A stretch of DNA of 64,000 nucleotides. Origin: Bisporella sp. PMI_857. Lineage: Eukaryota > Ascomycota > Leotiomycetes > Helotiales > Helotiaceae. How positions within the stretch are numbered: position 1 is the first letter of the stretch; every line of letters begins with the position of its first letter. Positions 22,717 through 33,188 of the stretch are shown here, one piece after another. Where the stretch lies: contig JAJSPD010000094.1 in the NCBI GenBank assembly GCA_021307315.1, positions 1-64,000 of the forward strand. The letters are read 5' to 3'. Under the pieces are notes generated by a model. It made no database searches, was not told where the DNA came from, and saw only the letters and a list, made by a program, of their open reading frames with translations. Made by a program: the position numbers and the translations under genes.

Positions 22717-23442
22717 CTTTTGGAGAGACAACGAAATCAAGATAATTGTAAAGCTTAATGATGTCAACTGGGTCCTCTCTTTCTCTCTCTGTCTCTGTTG
22801 GTTGATGGAGTTGGACGGAGTTTATGAAAACAGTGAGGAACGGCTGACGGATGAGATAAGCCATTTTTTTCACACAAGCAAAAATGGTGTACACACAGTA
22901 TTATTGCAGATTTATTGCATTCGGCTTGATGCAGCTTGGTTGGCCCTGACCCCTGTTACTCACTCACCATGGTCGCTTGGTATCGCGAGGTAGTCATGCC
23001 TACGAACGTACTGTATGTATACAGCTGTAGATAGAAGCAAGACCAGGCGCAGTACACTGTAAAGGGGATTGCTGGTCATGGAAGCGTGGCATGCGTCGGC
23101 GATACGCCCAATAATACTGCGTTTTCCAGCATAGCGGCTGGCTAAGCTGCTGGAACCGAGTACGATAATATCAATCAATCAATCAATCCATCCATTTCCA
23201 GTCTCCAGTTCCATTCTCTACTCCCAACACCTGTGTCAGGGCCCAGCGAGCTTTGCGCGCATTACCAGTGAGGTCGAGGGCTTCAACCCCTGAAACGAAC
23301 AGAGATGACCGCGAAATCCCAAATGGGCTAGTCTTTCTCTGACGGCTAAAGTCGAAACGGCTAGCGCTTTGACCACGGAATACAAGTGGGCTCAGGAAAG
23401 TGAACCGCAACCTAAGAAATCATTTCGTCAACTCCTGAAAAT
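22717..23442. other. intergenic with LTR-like 3' fragment and AATC repeat
   Basis: No gene. About 22985-23190 resembles the 3' end of repeat family R2 (GTAGATAGAAGC, CTGGTCATG and GCTGGAACCG words in the same order, then AATC repeats), but is strongly diverged. A perfect AATC microsatellite lies near 23170-23187. Confidence 0.45.
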
Positions 23443-24774
23443 ATGGAACCTGTCGAACCAGTTATAGAGAAGCCAGAAGTACAGGCCGGTGAAGAAGCTA
23501 CTTCAACAACTTCTTCTGCCACAAAGAAGACCCAAGAAGGTGCGCCACTTACTACAGAGAAAGTCAATGAAGCTGAGCTACAAGAAGTCCAGGAAGAAGA
23601 CAATACCGAGCCTCCAAAGAATATTGAGCCAGCAGACGATGTGCAACTTGAGGAAGGCATGGCAGTAGCTCTAGCAGAGGGTGTTCCATTGATGATTGAA
23701 GTGCCAGCCGAAGTTCAAAGTGTTACTACTCCTAATGACCATACTCACCTTGCTAGCGTTATTGCTGCAGCCGCATGTAGGGCTAGTCTGTTGTTCGGAG
23801 AAGTAATATCAAGGAAAGACTTAGTTCCAGCACAACTCACTGATAGTGGCTTCGTTGACGAGCCAGAGCAAATATCCTCCAAAGAATCGCCTGAGGAGCC
23901 TACGGCCCCAAAGCGAACCAGCAACAAGCATCGCTCATCGAGACACTCGACGCACTCCAAATCTTATATTGAGAGCAAAGACATTCCGGGGGATGCCTCT
24001 TCACATGCACACTCGCATCGGAAGCGGCGTGAAAGCGTGGGCTCAAGTAAGGATCTAAAACTTAAGGATCTCAAATCAATGTTTTCTCCACCTACTCCTA
24101 CAAAGCCATCTCGCCATGACAGCGGTTTCAGTGTTGGGAGCGCTGAGTCGCACAGCAAGCGTAAACGCAGTCCGGAAGAACAAGCTGCTCATGAAAAGCG
24201 CAAGGAGGAGCGTCGAGCTGAAATGGCCAAACTTGCAGAGAGCGAGGCAGCAGACTCTGCTGGCAGACATTCCAGTCGTCACGACAGCCATTCTCATCGC
24301 AAGGAAATCGACAAGGAGCGACATCGCACTGAGGAGGAACGAGAGGCTCGCCGTTTGAGAAAGAAGACAGAGAAGCAGTTGGAAATGGCAAGAGTTGAGG
24401 TTGCTGAGGAAGCAAGACGTCAACGGGAGAAGTATGATGAGGATCGACGAGCGAGGTGGGAAGAAAGGAGGAAGAAAAGGGACGCAGAGGAGAAAGAGAA
24501 AGAAACTGCGGCCCTGGCTGCTAAGAAGGAGGAAAGGAGGAAGAGGCGCGAGGCAGAGGCTGAAGAGAAAGAAGTAGAAGCGCAGGCAATCAAGAAAGAG
24601 GAGAGAAGACGAAGACGGGCTGTGAACGAAAAGAGGGGTCAGGGACAAGAACAGGGACTGGGTAGCGGTACAACGAGAGTGGGAGGCTCGAAGGGGGCTT
24701 CGTTGATAAGTCTTGCTTTTACTGTGCTTTCGGGGGGAAGCAATCCAAATGGCAAAGCTCCGCCCCCATTTTAA
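23443..24774 (+). CDS. low-complexity charged coiled-coil protein
   Basis: 443 residues, single exon, function unknown. The first 170 residues are acidic and Glu/Pro/Thr-rich. The middle is Ser/His/Arg-rich with SR-like stretches (KHRSSRHSTHSKS) and the motif LKDLKSMFSPPTPTKPSRHD. Residues about 240-400 are an almost uninterrupted Glu/Lys/Arg coiled coil (KKEERRKRREAEAEEKE). A short hydrophobic tail ends ISLAFTVLSGG. No catalytic domain is visible. Repeated-charge proteins of this kind are widespread in ascomycetes. It sits between two sigma effectors and the NACHT receptor, but nothing ties it to them. Confidence 0.75.
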   Translation: MEPVEPVIEKPEVQAGEEATSTTSSATKKTQEGAPLTTEKVNEAELQEVQEEDNTEPPKNIEPADDVQLEEGMAVALAEGVPLMIEVPAEVQSVTTPNDHTHLASVIAAAACRASLLFGEVISRKDLVPAQLTDSGFVDEPEQISSKESPEEPTAPKRTSNKHRSSRHSTHSKSYIESKDIPGDASSHAHSHRKRRESVGSSKDLKLKDLKSMFSPPTPTKPSRHDSGFSVGSAESHSKRKRSPEEQAAHEKRKEERRAEMAKLAESEAADSAGRHSSRHDSHSHRKEIDKERHRTEEEREARRLRKKTEKQLEMARVEVAEEARRQREKYDEDRRARWEERRKKRDAEEKEKETAALAAKKEERRKRREAEAEEKEVEAQAIKKEERRRRRAVNEKRGQGQEQGLGSGTTRVGGSKGASLISLAFTVLSGGSNPNGKAPPPF

Positions 24775-24948
24775 TGAGAGATTCAGAGTTTTTTTTGGGG
24801 GGAGGGAGGGGGGGGGGACGGGTTTAGGCGGGTCTGAGTGCGTATAAGGAAAGGGCGAAGTTGAAGTGGCAAGCAAAGACCGAGAAAAGCATGCAGCGAG
24901 AGAGAAAGCTGATTATGTAGTAGTTACATTAATATGAGCTGTTTTCAT

Positions 24949-26705
24949 TCATTCATTTCCTGACTCGCCTAGTTCCTTACTCAACTGCTCCAACCACGTA
25001 TCCGCCCAATCTCCATACTTCTGACTCTCCCTCACCATCACCTCCCTATACCGCCTCAACTTCCTCTTCGCCTTCCTTAACTTGGCCGCTAACTCCACCC
25101 TCTCACGCAGCCTCTCCTTCCCCTTCTCCTTCTCATTCACAATCTTAACCTCAACCAACACCCTCCTCGCCCTCACCACCGCCCTATCAAACATTGCTCT
25201 CCTCGCGCGCCGCTCATCCCCTATCTGCTTCGCCATCCGCAACGCTTTCCCAATATAACTCTCCGCCTCATTAACATACGCTATCTTCTCATCTGCCTTA
25301 TACTTCCGCGCATGTGACATCTCGCGGAAACACTCTGCTATTCCCGAATAAGCTCTTATTAAACCGCGGTCGTAGCGTGGGATGTGTCTTTTGGCTACGG
25401 AAATGGCAGATTTGTATACAAAGAGGGCGGCATGGAGGAGATTGTAGTCTTGCCGCCGGAGGTTGTTTTTGAAGGATTCGACATGGGAGTACGCATGATC
25501 GAGGAGCTTGCATGTTTGTGCGCGAAGGGACATGGTTGAGAGGTTGGAGGGGATGGTGATGATGGTGGAGAGGGCGGTGGTGGCATTTTCGAGGGTGAGT
25601 TCGGAGAGTAGGAGGGAGGTGTAGAGGAAGTTTCGGGGGGTTATTTCGCTGATTTTGAGCTGGAGCTGTGCTTGCAGCGGGGAGTTGTGCTCTAGCCAGG
25701 GGTAAAGGCTCGAGGTGAGTTTGGAGGTGATATAGGAATCTATTGCTGGGGAGATGGTTTCGGGTGTTAGTTCGAGATGCTGGATATTTTGCTCCGCGTT
25801 GCTTATACTGCCCTCGGAACCAAGGTATTTTCTCAACAGACTGCTATCATAGCTACTCACGAGCCAGTGAACATTGCTGCACGTCTCGAAGATATACTTT
25901 ATATGTGCCAGGAGCTGCTCTAATCCCTCTTCAACCGCATTGATAGCATCAACGATTAAATAAACTCTTGACTTTTCCAAGTCGAGGAGTATATTTTTTA
26001 AGATTTCCGAGAGGATGAAGACGGAGTTGGGATCTTGGTCGGAGGATTCGGGGATGGAAAAGCTGTCGAGATGGTCTTTTAGGAAGTCTTTTTGTAGGAC
26101 GAGGAGGTAGATGAGCCCTTTGAGGACGGTGGTTGCGTGTGGGAGTTTCGAGTCGTTGGTGTCGTTGCGCTGGCAGAAGAAGTACGCTCCTATATATCCC
26201 CTTCCTTCAGCCCCTTCCTCAATCTCCTTTTTATCTCCATGCTTCTTTTGACCATTAGCAACACCTAGCAAGAGCTTATTAACAACACCAACAAGCAACA
26301 TCGTCTTCCCTGTCCCCGAACCGCCTTTTATCCACAGTAGCTGGCTGTTCGGTTCATCGCGCCAGGCGACGAAGCGAGGATGCGAGAAGATCCAGTTGCT
26401 GCAAATGGGTAGATGAGGGCCGTTTTCGTGCTCGATGGCTGCTTTGTCTGCTTTGGGGTTTGTGTGGCGGAGGAGGGAGAGCTTGCGGTCGATGGTGGAG
26501 ATGGAGGAGCTAGAACCTAATTGATAATCAGCGGAAAATTTATGGGAAGGAAAGTGTGATGGGAAGAAGACTCACTGACAAAACTCATATGTCTTGCATT
26601 GAAGGTTGTGCCGCTCCCCGTGGAAACGTTGAGTATGCCATTGCTGGAGTTGTTGAATTGATCCCCTCCTCCTGAACATACGAATTTCATGGGGAGTTCT
26701 CCCAT
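24949..26705 (-). CDS. NACHT STAND receptor with N-terminal sigma amyloid motif
   Basis: Predicted NLR-like receptor that would template neighbouring effectors. Two exons, 26705-26576 and 26516-24949 (565 residues, phase-1 junction). Residues about 6-43 hold a sigma-type motif (CSGGGDQFNNSSNGILNVS, then TGSGTTFNARHMSF). The NACHT NTPase follows: the CSNWIFSHPRFVAWRDEPN lead-in, Walker A GGSGTGKT at 108-115 and Walker B VYLIVDA at about 228-234. Here the usual acidic residues after the Asp (DALDE-like) are replaced by INAVEE. Helical winged-helix-like sequence follows, then a helical stretch and a very basic coiled coil (about residues 480-565). No WD40, ankyrin or clear TPR sensor repeats are visible, so the C-terminus is short or unusual. 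It is transcribed divergently from the 27270 effector. An extra 5' exon cannot be excluded. Confidence 0.83.
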
Positions 26706-27269
26706 GGCGCTCTGAATTTCTTGAAGTATAAACACTTGGGGAAAATTCACAATTCAGAGTTAATGTTGCGAAAATGCCGGTTCGGGATGTTCCCTGGAGT
26801 CTGGACTGGATCGCAGGATTTCGTGTTTTCTACACATTGCAGCAGCACTCACTTCGCCGAAGCCTGATCAGTCACCTTGTGTAATGACGCGAGCGGGAAG
26901 TGGGGCACGATATGATGATAATCTACCACCACACCTCAGATAGCAACTGCAACAATTATACCTCCTCACTAGTAGGAACCATCTATAAGTGAAGGGTCCT
27001 AGTTGCCAATGACGTGTCTTAATAGAAACACCAAACAAAGTTGCTGCAATATGCTGTAAAGTACGATGGTATTTATTGCTTGATGGTGGCTCGGTGGCTG
27101 CTTACGCAATTTTGAAGTCGATCTTGGCGAGGCGGTCAAGATGCGATAATATATTGGCGTTGAAGAGGTGAGGCTGTTCCTCATTCTCATCATCTGCCAC
27201 TACCTGCCTCTTCCAACTAGCAAGCCACTACCCTCCACTTGACTCCATAATCTTTCCAAACAACCCAAG
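26706..27269. promoter_or_regulatory. shared divergent promoter region of receptor and effector
   Basis: 564 bp between the start codons of the NACHT receptor (minus) and its sigma effector (plus). Co-expression of the pair through this region is an inference from the head-to-head layout. I cannot name a binding site. Confidence 0.45.
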
Positions 27270-27938
27270 ATGTCCGACCAAAAAGTCAAAACCCTTCTCT
27301 CCGACACTCAGAGCTATCTCAAGAGTACAACGGAACTATGCAACAACATTGCCAACACCGAAGACTTCCCTCCAGTCTTCAAGGAGGTGGGAAAATGCGT
27401 GTTTCTTGTCCAGAATATTCTCCAATTCGGACAAAACCAACTGGAAACCAGTACCCTAGACATCGAAGATGAAAGGCTCCTGGTTGATCTCGAGAACAGC
27501 AAAAAAGAAGCCCTACACCTCTATAGGATCTTCAAAGTCATCGCACCGCCGTCAGAAACCACTCCTGCACAGCTGTATCAAAAAGTGATCCGCAACAGAT
27601 CCAAAGACTGCGTCGAGGGTATTTTGCTAAAGTTGTTAGAGGGATTAAATCGGCTTGTGACGAAAGATCTGATAACTGCGTCGGATGAGCAAGTTAATAC
27701 GTTGGGAGAGGTGATAGAGGAGGTTATGGGGTTGGGGAGTGAGGGGAAGGAGGAAGGGGGAAGGGAGGGCGCAGGGTATGAATTTTCGGGGACGGGAAAC
27801 ATGTTTAATAATACGGGGAATGGAAATCAGCATGTTAATACGGGGATGGGGCCGCAGCATAATGCTACTAATATGACTTTACTCAGTAGCAGTCTCTTAC
27901 AAGATGTGCTATTTCGATCAGGAGCTTTACACGTGTAA
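27270..27938 (+). CDS. SesA-like effector with sigma motif matching the adjacent receptor
   Basis: 222 residues from the ATG at 27270. Residues 1-150 are the helical SesA-like domain (DFPPVFKEVGKCVFLVQNIL). After a Gly/Glu-rich linker (EGKEEGGREG) comes the amyloid motif, about residues 172-206: YEFSGTGNMFNNTGNGNQHV then NTGMGPQHNATNMTLL. Its pattern F.xGxGxxFNN[ST]xNG...VxTGxGxxxNAxxM follows the receptor motif at 26576-26705 more closely than the other two effectors do. It is therefore the likely cognate partner. The last 15 residues after TLLSS overlap the start of the next ORF, so the 3' end may have been altered. The function is inferred from known fungal NLR/effector pairs. Confidence 0.83.
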   Translation: MSDQKVKTLLSDTQSYLKSTTELCNNIANTEDFPPVFKEVGKCVFLVQNILQFGQNQLETSTLDIEDERLLVDLENSKKEALHLYRIFKVIAPPSETTPAQLYQKVIRNRSKDCVEGILLKLLEGLNRLVTKDLITASDEQVNTLGEVIEEVMGLGSEGKEEGGREGAGYEFSGTGNMFNNTGNGNQHVNTGMGPQHNATNMTLLSSSLLQDVLFRSGALHV

Positions 27939-28239
27939 CGACTGGAAGTGGTCTTCATTCCGTCAGCCTTGCTCGAAAGCGTGCTGCGTAAGTGAAACTT
28001 GCAGCACGAAGCTCATTATGAAAACACGCTACATTAGCCATAAATGCAAGACCTGCAAGCAAATTGAGGCAAAAAAGCGCCGCATCCGCAAGTTGGATGA
28101 TAATATCAAGCGCTGGAGTGTTGAACCAGAGCGTTGGAGAGCATCGATAGAACGTTCTACGGACGACATCTGCCACTTATATGGCCAAATCATTCAGCGG
28201 GAGATGGCCCGATCCATCAAACGGAACGACCTTCGTTGA
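27904..28239 (+). CDS. small cysteine-rich basic protein of a common fungal family
   Basis: 111 residues from the ATG at 27904. The pattern MCYFDQ...C..W.WSSFRQ.C followed by C...ETC..KL and HKCKTCKQIE, then a basic helical stretch, matches a family of short fungal proteins of unknown role that I recognise by these spaced cysteines. The paired CxxC could bind zinc. It overlaps the last 35 bp of the upstream effector frame, an unusual arrangement that suggests one of the two was joined to its neighbour by a rearrangement. Confidence 0.55.
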   Translation: MCYFDQELYTCNDWKWSSFRQPCSKACCVSETCSTKLIMKTRYISHKCKTCKQIEAKKRRIRKLDDNIKRWSVEPERWRASIERSTDDICHLYGQIIQREMARSIKRNDLR

Positions 28240-28912
28240 ACGTAACGATGTTAGCGTTGTTTCTGCTGTTTTGCCACCAGATATTAGCGATAATCACCGG
28301 CACGAGGTATCCGTATCTGCCGACACTCTTCGTAAATCCAACCTTTTCAGCCTGTCTAGTCTCGCTCTCGCTCATTGTTCCGCCACCATCCAAAAGTTTG
28401 AATTCCTCTTTATCTCAGCCTCATCATACTCTGCATCCTCCGACAGAATTTAAGACACCTCCGCGTCTGCACAGATGACATCCTCCGTGGTTCCGGTGCC
28501 TCTCTTCATATCAGATACTCGGCGTGTGATATTCTATGGGAGGTTTTATACCTGCAGATGATTGAACCTGGAAGAGGTCTGGGTCCTGCGAGAAAACAAG
28601 TTAGAGAGTGAATTCCAATATAAGAATAGGTATATGGGAAATTACAAACTAGGCCATCTTGAACAAAACCGGCCGAGGGACATTGACAAATTCTCGTAAT
28701 AACTGATGAGACCTTCTCATAGACGGCCCATGCTTCCGGTTGATATTCCCAGGCCAGTTTCGTCATGAGACTCTACAAGACAATGGGCCCGAGCACCTCC
28801 CTTGACACTCTCGCCTACGCTTTGCCGTTCGCAGACGTGTAGGTGCTGTGAGCTCTGGCAGAGGCAGAGTTGGTAGAATTAATTCGAGCCTTGTTCCAGG
28901 CAATGATCGCGG
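28240..28912. other. intergenic, no gene seen
   Basis: Only short frames on both strands, none with recognisable motifs. Confidence 0.5.
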
Positions 28913-29925
28913 CTATTGTGGATAATTCCGACTATGCATAGTTTGAGACTCGGATTCGAGGTGCTGCAGATACCACAGATCGTCCTCGGAATTCTCATCG
29001 TCGTCATCAAACCCGACGGCAGCTAATACGTCAAGCTGTAGAACTTTTATCTGCCGGCAAGACTTATAGCTGGCGTCCAGATCTCCTTCCATCAGCCTCA
29101 AAATGTAATCCGCACAGCGGGCCCGCACCGTATCTGGCGTGATATTCCGGAATTTTGGAATAGCCTCGCTCGAAAATCCGTGAACGTGCAAAAGGATCAC
29201 GGTCAGTGCCTTCAGCAGGCTCAGTGTAGGGGCCTAAGCAACGTAGCCAGGTCTCCCAGTTCAAAGCAATATGCTGGATACCATTTATGTCATGGAGGAA
29301 CCTGGCTCTAGCGTTGTCATCTGCGTTCATGGATTCGCTCGTGCTCTTATTGACAATTGTATGCAGAAACCAAAACTCGTGGGGACCGCCCGCATGCCAT
29401 GTCTCCAAAGAAGAAAATATCATAAGCCTTGTTGACGTAAATGCTCCTTTTATACTTCGCACACGTATCTGGATTCGCACAAGGCCAAAGTGCATGCACC
29501 TCTATCGCCGCATTCCTCGAATCCCTGCAGGCATGTAGCAAGCTTGGAACGGGATATGGATGTTGGTGTATGATGCTGAATTGGACACGAGCGCTCTCCC
29601 AAACTGACCGGCTGCAATTCACCGGATCCGGGGCGATGCGATGTATTCGAGGTCCGCCAAGAGGTTCCCCCTTGCATGCGAAGGACCATATTACCTGTCG
29701 CAACTCAGGAGGAAGCTTGGGGAAGCAAGTGAATGTGTTCGCAGATGGCACAAGCTGTAGTTGGAGTTCGTGATTATTCTGCTGCGGCCAGGGTTGCTCA
29801 GCAAGAATTCGTTCAAAGTCGACTCCTTGGGATAGAACTTTTGTAAGAGCAGCGTGATTTTCCATTAGCTCGGAAGATGCTGGCGCGTTGATTGGCTCTG
29901 TTGTTAGGAGGTTATTCGAGTCCAT
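28913..29925 (-). pseudogene. 2EXR-domain protein gene broken by two frameshifts
   Basis: From the ATG at 29925, the first frame holds the 2EXR signature FTCFPKLPPELRQVIWSFAC and YVNKAYDIFFFGDM. The reading then moves to a second frame near 29390 (FWFLHTIVNKSTSES, NGIQHIALNWETWL) and to a third near 29225 (LLKALTVILLHVHGF, ending in a stop at 28913). I found no GT-AG pair that joins the pieces without losing conserved sequence, so I read two indels. Joined conceptually, the order of blocks matches intact 2EXR proteins, which are of unknown function and expanded in ascomycetes. Sequencing errors are an alternative. Confidence 0.65.
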
Positions 29926-30105
29926 AATGGCATGGATAGAGTTCTGCCTCCATCCCAATGCGAGAACTGATGGCGAAAGAATAGCAGATAATGTATGCAC
30001 CATAGTTTTCATCACACATGCTGTATTCAACCAATAGCCACGTTTAGCCTGATGAACGAATAAAGTCTCGTAGCCAAATACCACTACTGCGAAGGTAATT
30101 GCCAT

Positions 30106-30989
30106 CGGCTTACTTTTTGCATTTCGTATCTATGGTATTATGTGGCGCTGCGCCATCTCACCGATTTTAAGACGAAAATGCAACAATGATCTGATTCCAT
30201 ATTTCTAGACTAGTCCCATTAGGCAACGCGGCGATCAAATCTCCCAGAAATGTCTAAACCGGCCCCCACTCATGCAAGGCTATGCGTGATCCACTCGCCG
30301 TGAATCTAAGCATTGATCGGGACAACTGGGGGAATTCAGCCACCCTACTTGATATGGCAGAGGTAGTGTTTACATGAGTGGTCCGAATTCAGAGCCACGA
30401 TGTTAGGGTGGGCAGGAAGATGCCGCCAACCCACTTCTATCTTGAGGTTTGGTCAAAAATGTACACTAATATGATTTCAATTTCTGGGCCGGCCCTTCAA
30501 TTAGATCTTCAATTAGATAGGTAACTCCTTACCAATAGACAAACTGTAGTGGTAGTCCCCTTTAAGGTTAGAGTGGGATGGTCTGTCCGATTCGAACGTG
30601 GTGACTTCGACATATTTTGATCAAAGCTAGTACTAACCTTCGCCTAGATGCAGTCCACAAAATACGCCTCTTTGCAATATCATCAATTCACATCGTCGCA
30701 CATAATAATGATATTAATTACTCCACGTCCCATTTAAATCCAGGACGTTACTGATTTTAGCCGTGCTCGTCGAATCTAGCCATGTCCCCCATTGTTTAGC
30801 GCTAGGACCTCACACCACGTCTCACATATTCATGAACGAACAAGCTAGCTATGAAACATCGCAAATTTGCTGATGATCTAGTCGGTATTCTAGCCTGTCC
30901 GTCTTGAAAGTTAGTCAGGAAACTAACCTTTGGTCTCTTCTAGGCTTCACTAATCGACTCCTTGTGACGCAGCTCCTCAAGAATTTCCT
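30106..30989. other. intergenic, no gene seen
   Basis: No supported gene and no repeat that I could pair within the window. Confidence 0.45.
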
Positions 30990-31660
30990 ACCTCAACACA
31001 GCCTTAATTGGGCCACCCAGATCTCGGATGCGGTAACATTATACACAGTACAACACAACAACCACACAATTCTGCGTGGATTTGGGAGAGCATCACCACT
31101 TCCTGTAACTGCAGTCCTACCTGGCAGATTCTTCAACCTTCATTAAAACGACATCATCAATTTACAGAGCATACAGAAGGCACTTGACCCTCGCCGGGCA
31201 CACACAATCAGACAAGTTTGGGGAGAGTCAGGGTTTTTGAGGGTATGGATTTACGGGAGTATGGAATTGGCGATTGGGACGAGAGAAAACATTGTTGAGA
31301 AGGTTTTCTCCTGAGAGGGCCAGGGGGTTCGTGGAATCACGGTTGCTGGGGCCAGCGGAGTTGCAACATGGCTTCATTGTGGCCGTAGCCCATCAGGTAT
31401 CTAGGGACCGCAGACACAGGAGGACAGCTGGTCGCCGAGTCAGAGCCTTATACTAGAGTCGCAAACAGAGCACTTTTGCTAACGGATATGTATGTATGCG
31501 TAGATAGAGGCTAGATCAAGCGTAGGAAGAGGATCACTGGTCATGCTGAGGCATAGTGAAGTAGGTTGCGTTGGACGAGTCCAGCCTACTTTAGTGATTT
31601 TGACCAACCTGCGCTCTCTGGTATAGCCACCGCATTGGAGGCTGGAACCGTGTATGAATC
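30990..31660 (+). repeat. dispersed repeat family R2, copy A (LTR-like)
   Basis: Shares long blocks with copies B (34868-35500, plus) and C (62585-63300, minus), for example CTGGCAGATTCTT, CATTAAAACGACATC, CATACAGAAGGCACTTGACC and GGATTTACGGGAGTATGG, in the same order. It ends near GGCTGGAACCGTGTATGAAT. It has no coding capacity and its size fits a solo LTR, but I could not confirm TG/CA ends or a target duplication. Confidence 0.6.
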
Positions 31661-31849
31661 AATCAATCAATTGATCCTTTAGTCCCACTTCTGTGTTAGC
31701 CCAGAGATCTCTTGCCTGTGCTATAAATAGAACATAAAGATCCCAGCAACTCGCATCATATGTCTTAGATCTGAGATGCTAAATTGATGTTCCTATATAT
31801 GAAAAGGGCGGCACTAGGGCCTGTTCCAGCTAACAATCAGAAGACATGG

Positions 31850-32125
31850 ATGAAATGGTTGTGCAAAATGCTTTGTCGCTATCTAAAAATAGAATGTTGG
31901 TGTTTCGAAGATTCGAGAACAGGACATCTCAAATCGTAAATTCCAGACCTGGATTATTGGATTGGTGCTTTTATATTTGACAACGGTGTTGTTGATGGCG
32001 AGCTGGTGCATTGAACCAATCATAAGCGAGAACACCCGCCGTTACCGAGGTATGTCTTTGCGCTTTGGACTTGTGCATTTCGGTATCCTAGGATATTGAA
32101 AAGCTTCACACATTCTGAGCCCATG
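31850..32125 (-). repeat. R1 repeat, minus copy
   Basis: Begins with TAGAATGTTGGTGTTTCG, runs through TCGTAAATTCCAGACCTGG and CATTGAACCAATCATAAGCG, and ends with the CCTAGG palindrome and AGCTTCACACATTC. It is close to the copy at 7990-8340. Confidence 0.6.
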
Positions 32126-32346
32126 CTCAACAGCACGGGCCTCCGAAAGTGAGCGCCTTTTTCATTTTCAACAACATTGATCCGGAATTTCGGATCTGAG
32201 TTATATGTTGCGAGTTACTGGAATAATAAACCTTCTATTTATAGCTAGGGAAAATCGTCTCTAAGCTAAAGAAGGATGCTTGACATTGCTCTATTTTTAG
32301 AAAATAGCAACCCAGCTTTTTAAGAACAGAGTTCCCAAACCTGCGC

Positions 32347-32811
32347 TACTCAATCGAGTGGGCTTGTGGACTACGTGCCGGCTTCGGGACGTTGAAGTCC
32401 ATGTTCGAATGGACGACAAACGATCGAACCCGATGGGTAGAATTCATCCGGACCGGTGTTGACGGGATGATTACGGATCACCCGGATCAACTCTATCGTG
32501 AGGTTCAGAATGAGTCTCTATTTACTCCAATTCGGATGGCAACACGAGAAGACAACCCTTTCCACCAACCCAACTCCCAGTATACCCTCATATGCAAAAC
32601 CGGAGATGTTCGAATGGGTGGAACCGACTCTCACGTCACATTCACAATTAACGGTAGTGGAGGAACGGTATCGCGTCAGATCAACACATTCCTGAACGAA
32701 TTATTGATGGGCTTGGGTCTGGGTCTATCAATTTTCGTCTTTCAAACCTTGTGGGTCGCTTTCGTTCTAAGTCAGAGGATATGGTCAACTTTAAGGGAGG
32801 GGGAGGGCTAG
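32347..32811 (+). pseudogene. 5'-truncated GDPD plus PLAT-domain gene
   Basis: The frame gives the C-terminal end of a glycerophosphodiester-phosphodiesterase-like barrel (WTTNDRTRWVEFIRTGVDG, then MITDHPDQLY). It continues into a PLAT/LH2 lipid-binding domain (YTLICKTGDVRMGGTDSHV) and a hydrophobic segment near the end. The catalytic N-terminal half is absent: upstream DNA is R1 repeat. The first ATG is at 32392, but open frame extends to about 32347. A phosphodiesterase lacking its catalytic His residues would be inactive. Probably a relic cut by repeat insertion. Confidence 0.55.
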
Positions 32812-33188
32812 CGATGTTAGATTGACAGGTGGAGGGACTTGGATGAGCAGAGTTATAGGTGACGGAGGCAGACGAGGCCATCATGGAAGACTTGGAAAGA
32901 CCCTTTATTTCGAGCCTGCGACGAAACCAGGAACAGAGTAGGAGGAATTTGTCCACACTATGTTAAGATACGGTGACTTGACCTTTTTGTTCTTGCATTG
33001 CCTCAGCCAGCAGTTGGGGCGTTCGGCAATGTTGACGCATGGTGCAGAGCCTCTAAGACAATGATTCGTCACCACCTATATACTCCCAGACCCTCCAGAC
33101 CCTCCAGGACCATCAGCCTTGAACTCGATGATACAGAACGGATATACGAGGCCCTGAGTGCTGGCTACTATCTCATTCCCTAAAGAGC
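32812..33188. other. intergenic, no gene seen
   Basis: No supported gene; it ends at the left boundary of the inverted duplication. Confidence 0.45.

Noticed and set aside
24076..24876. 266-residue minus-strand ORF
   Set aside because: Antisense to the Glu/Lys/Arg repeat protein; its Leu/Phe/Ser-rich composition is the expected complement of Lys/Glu codons.
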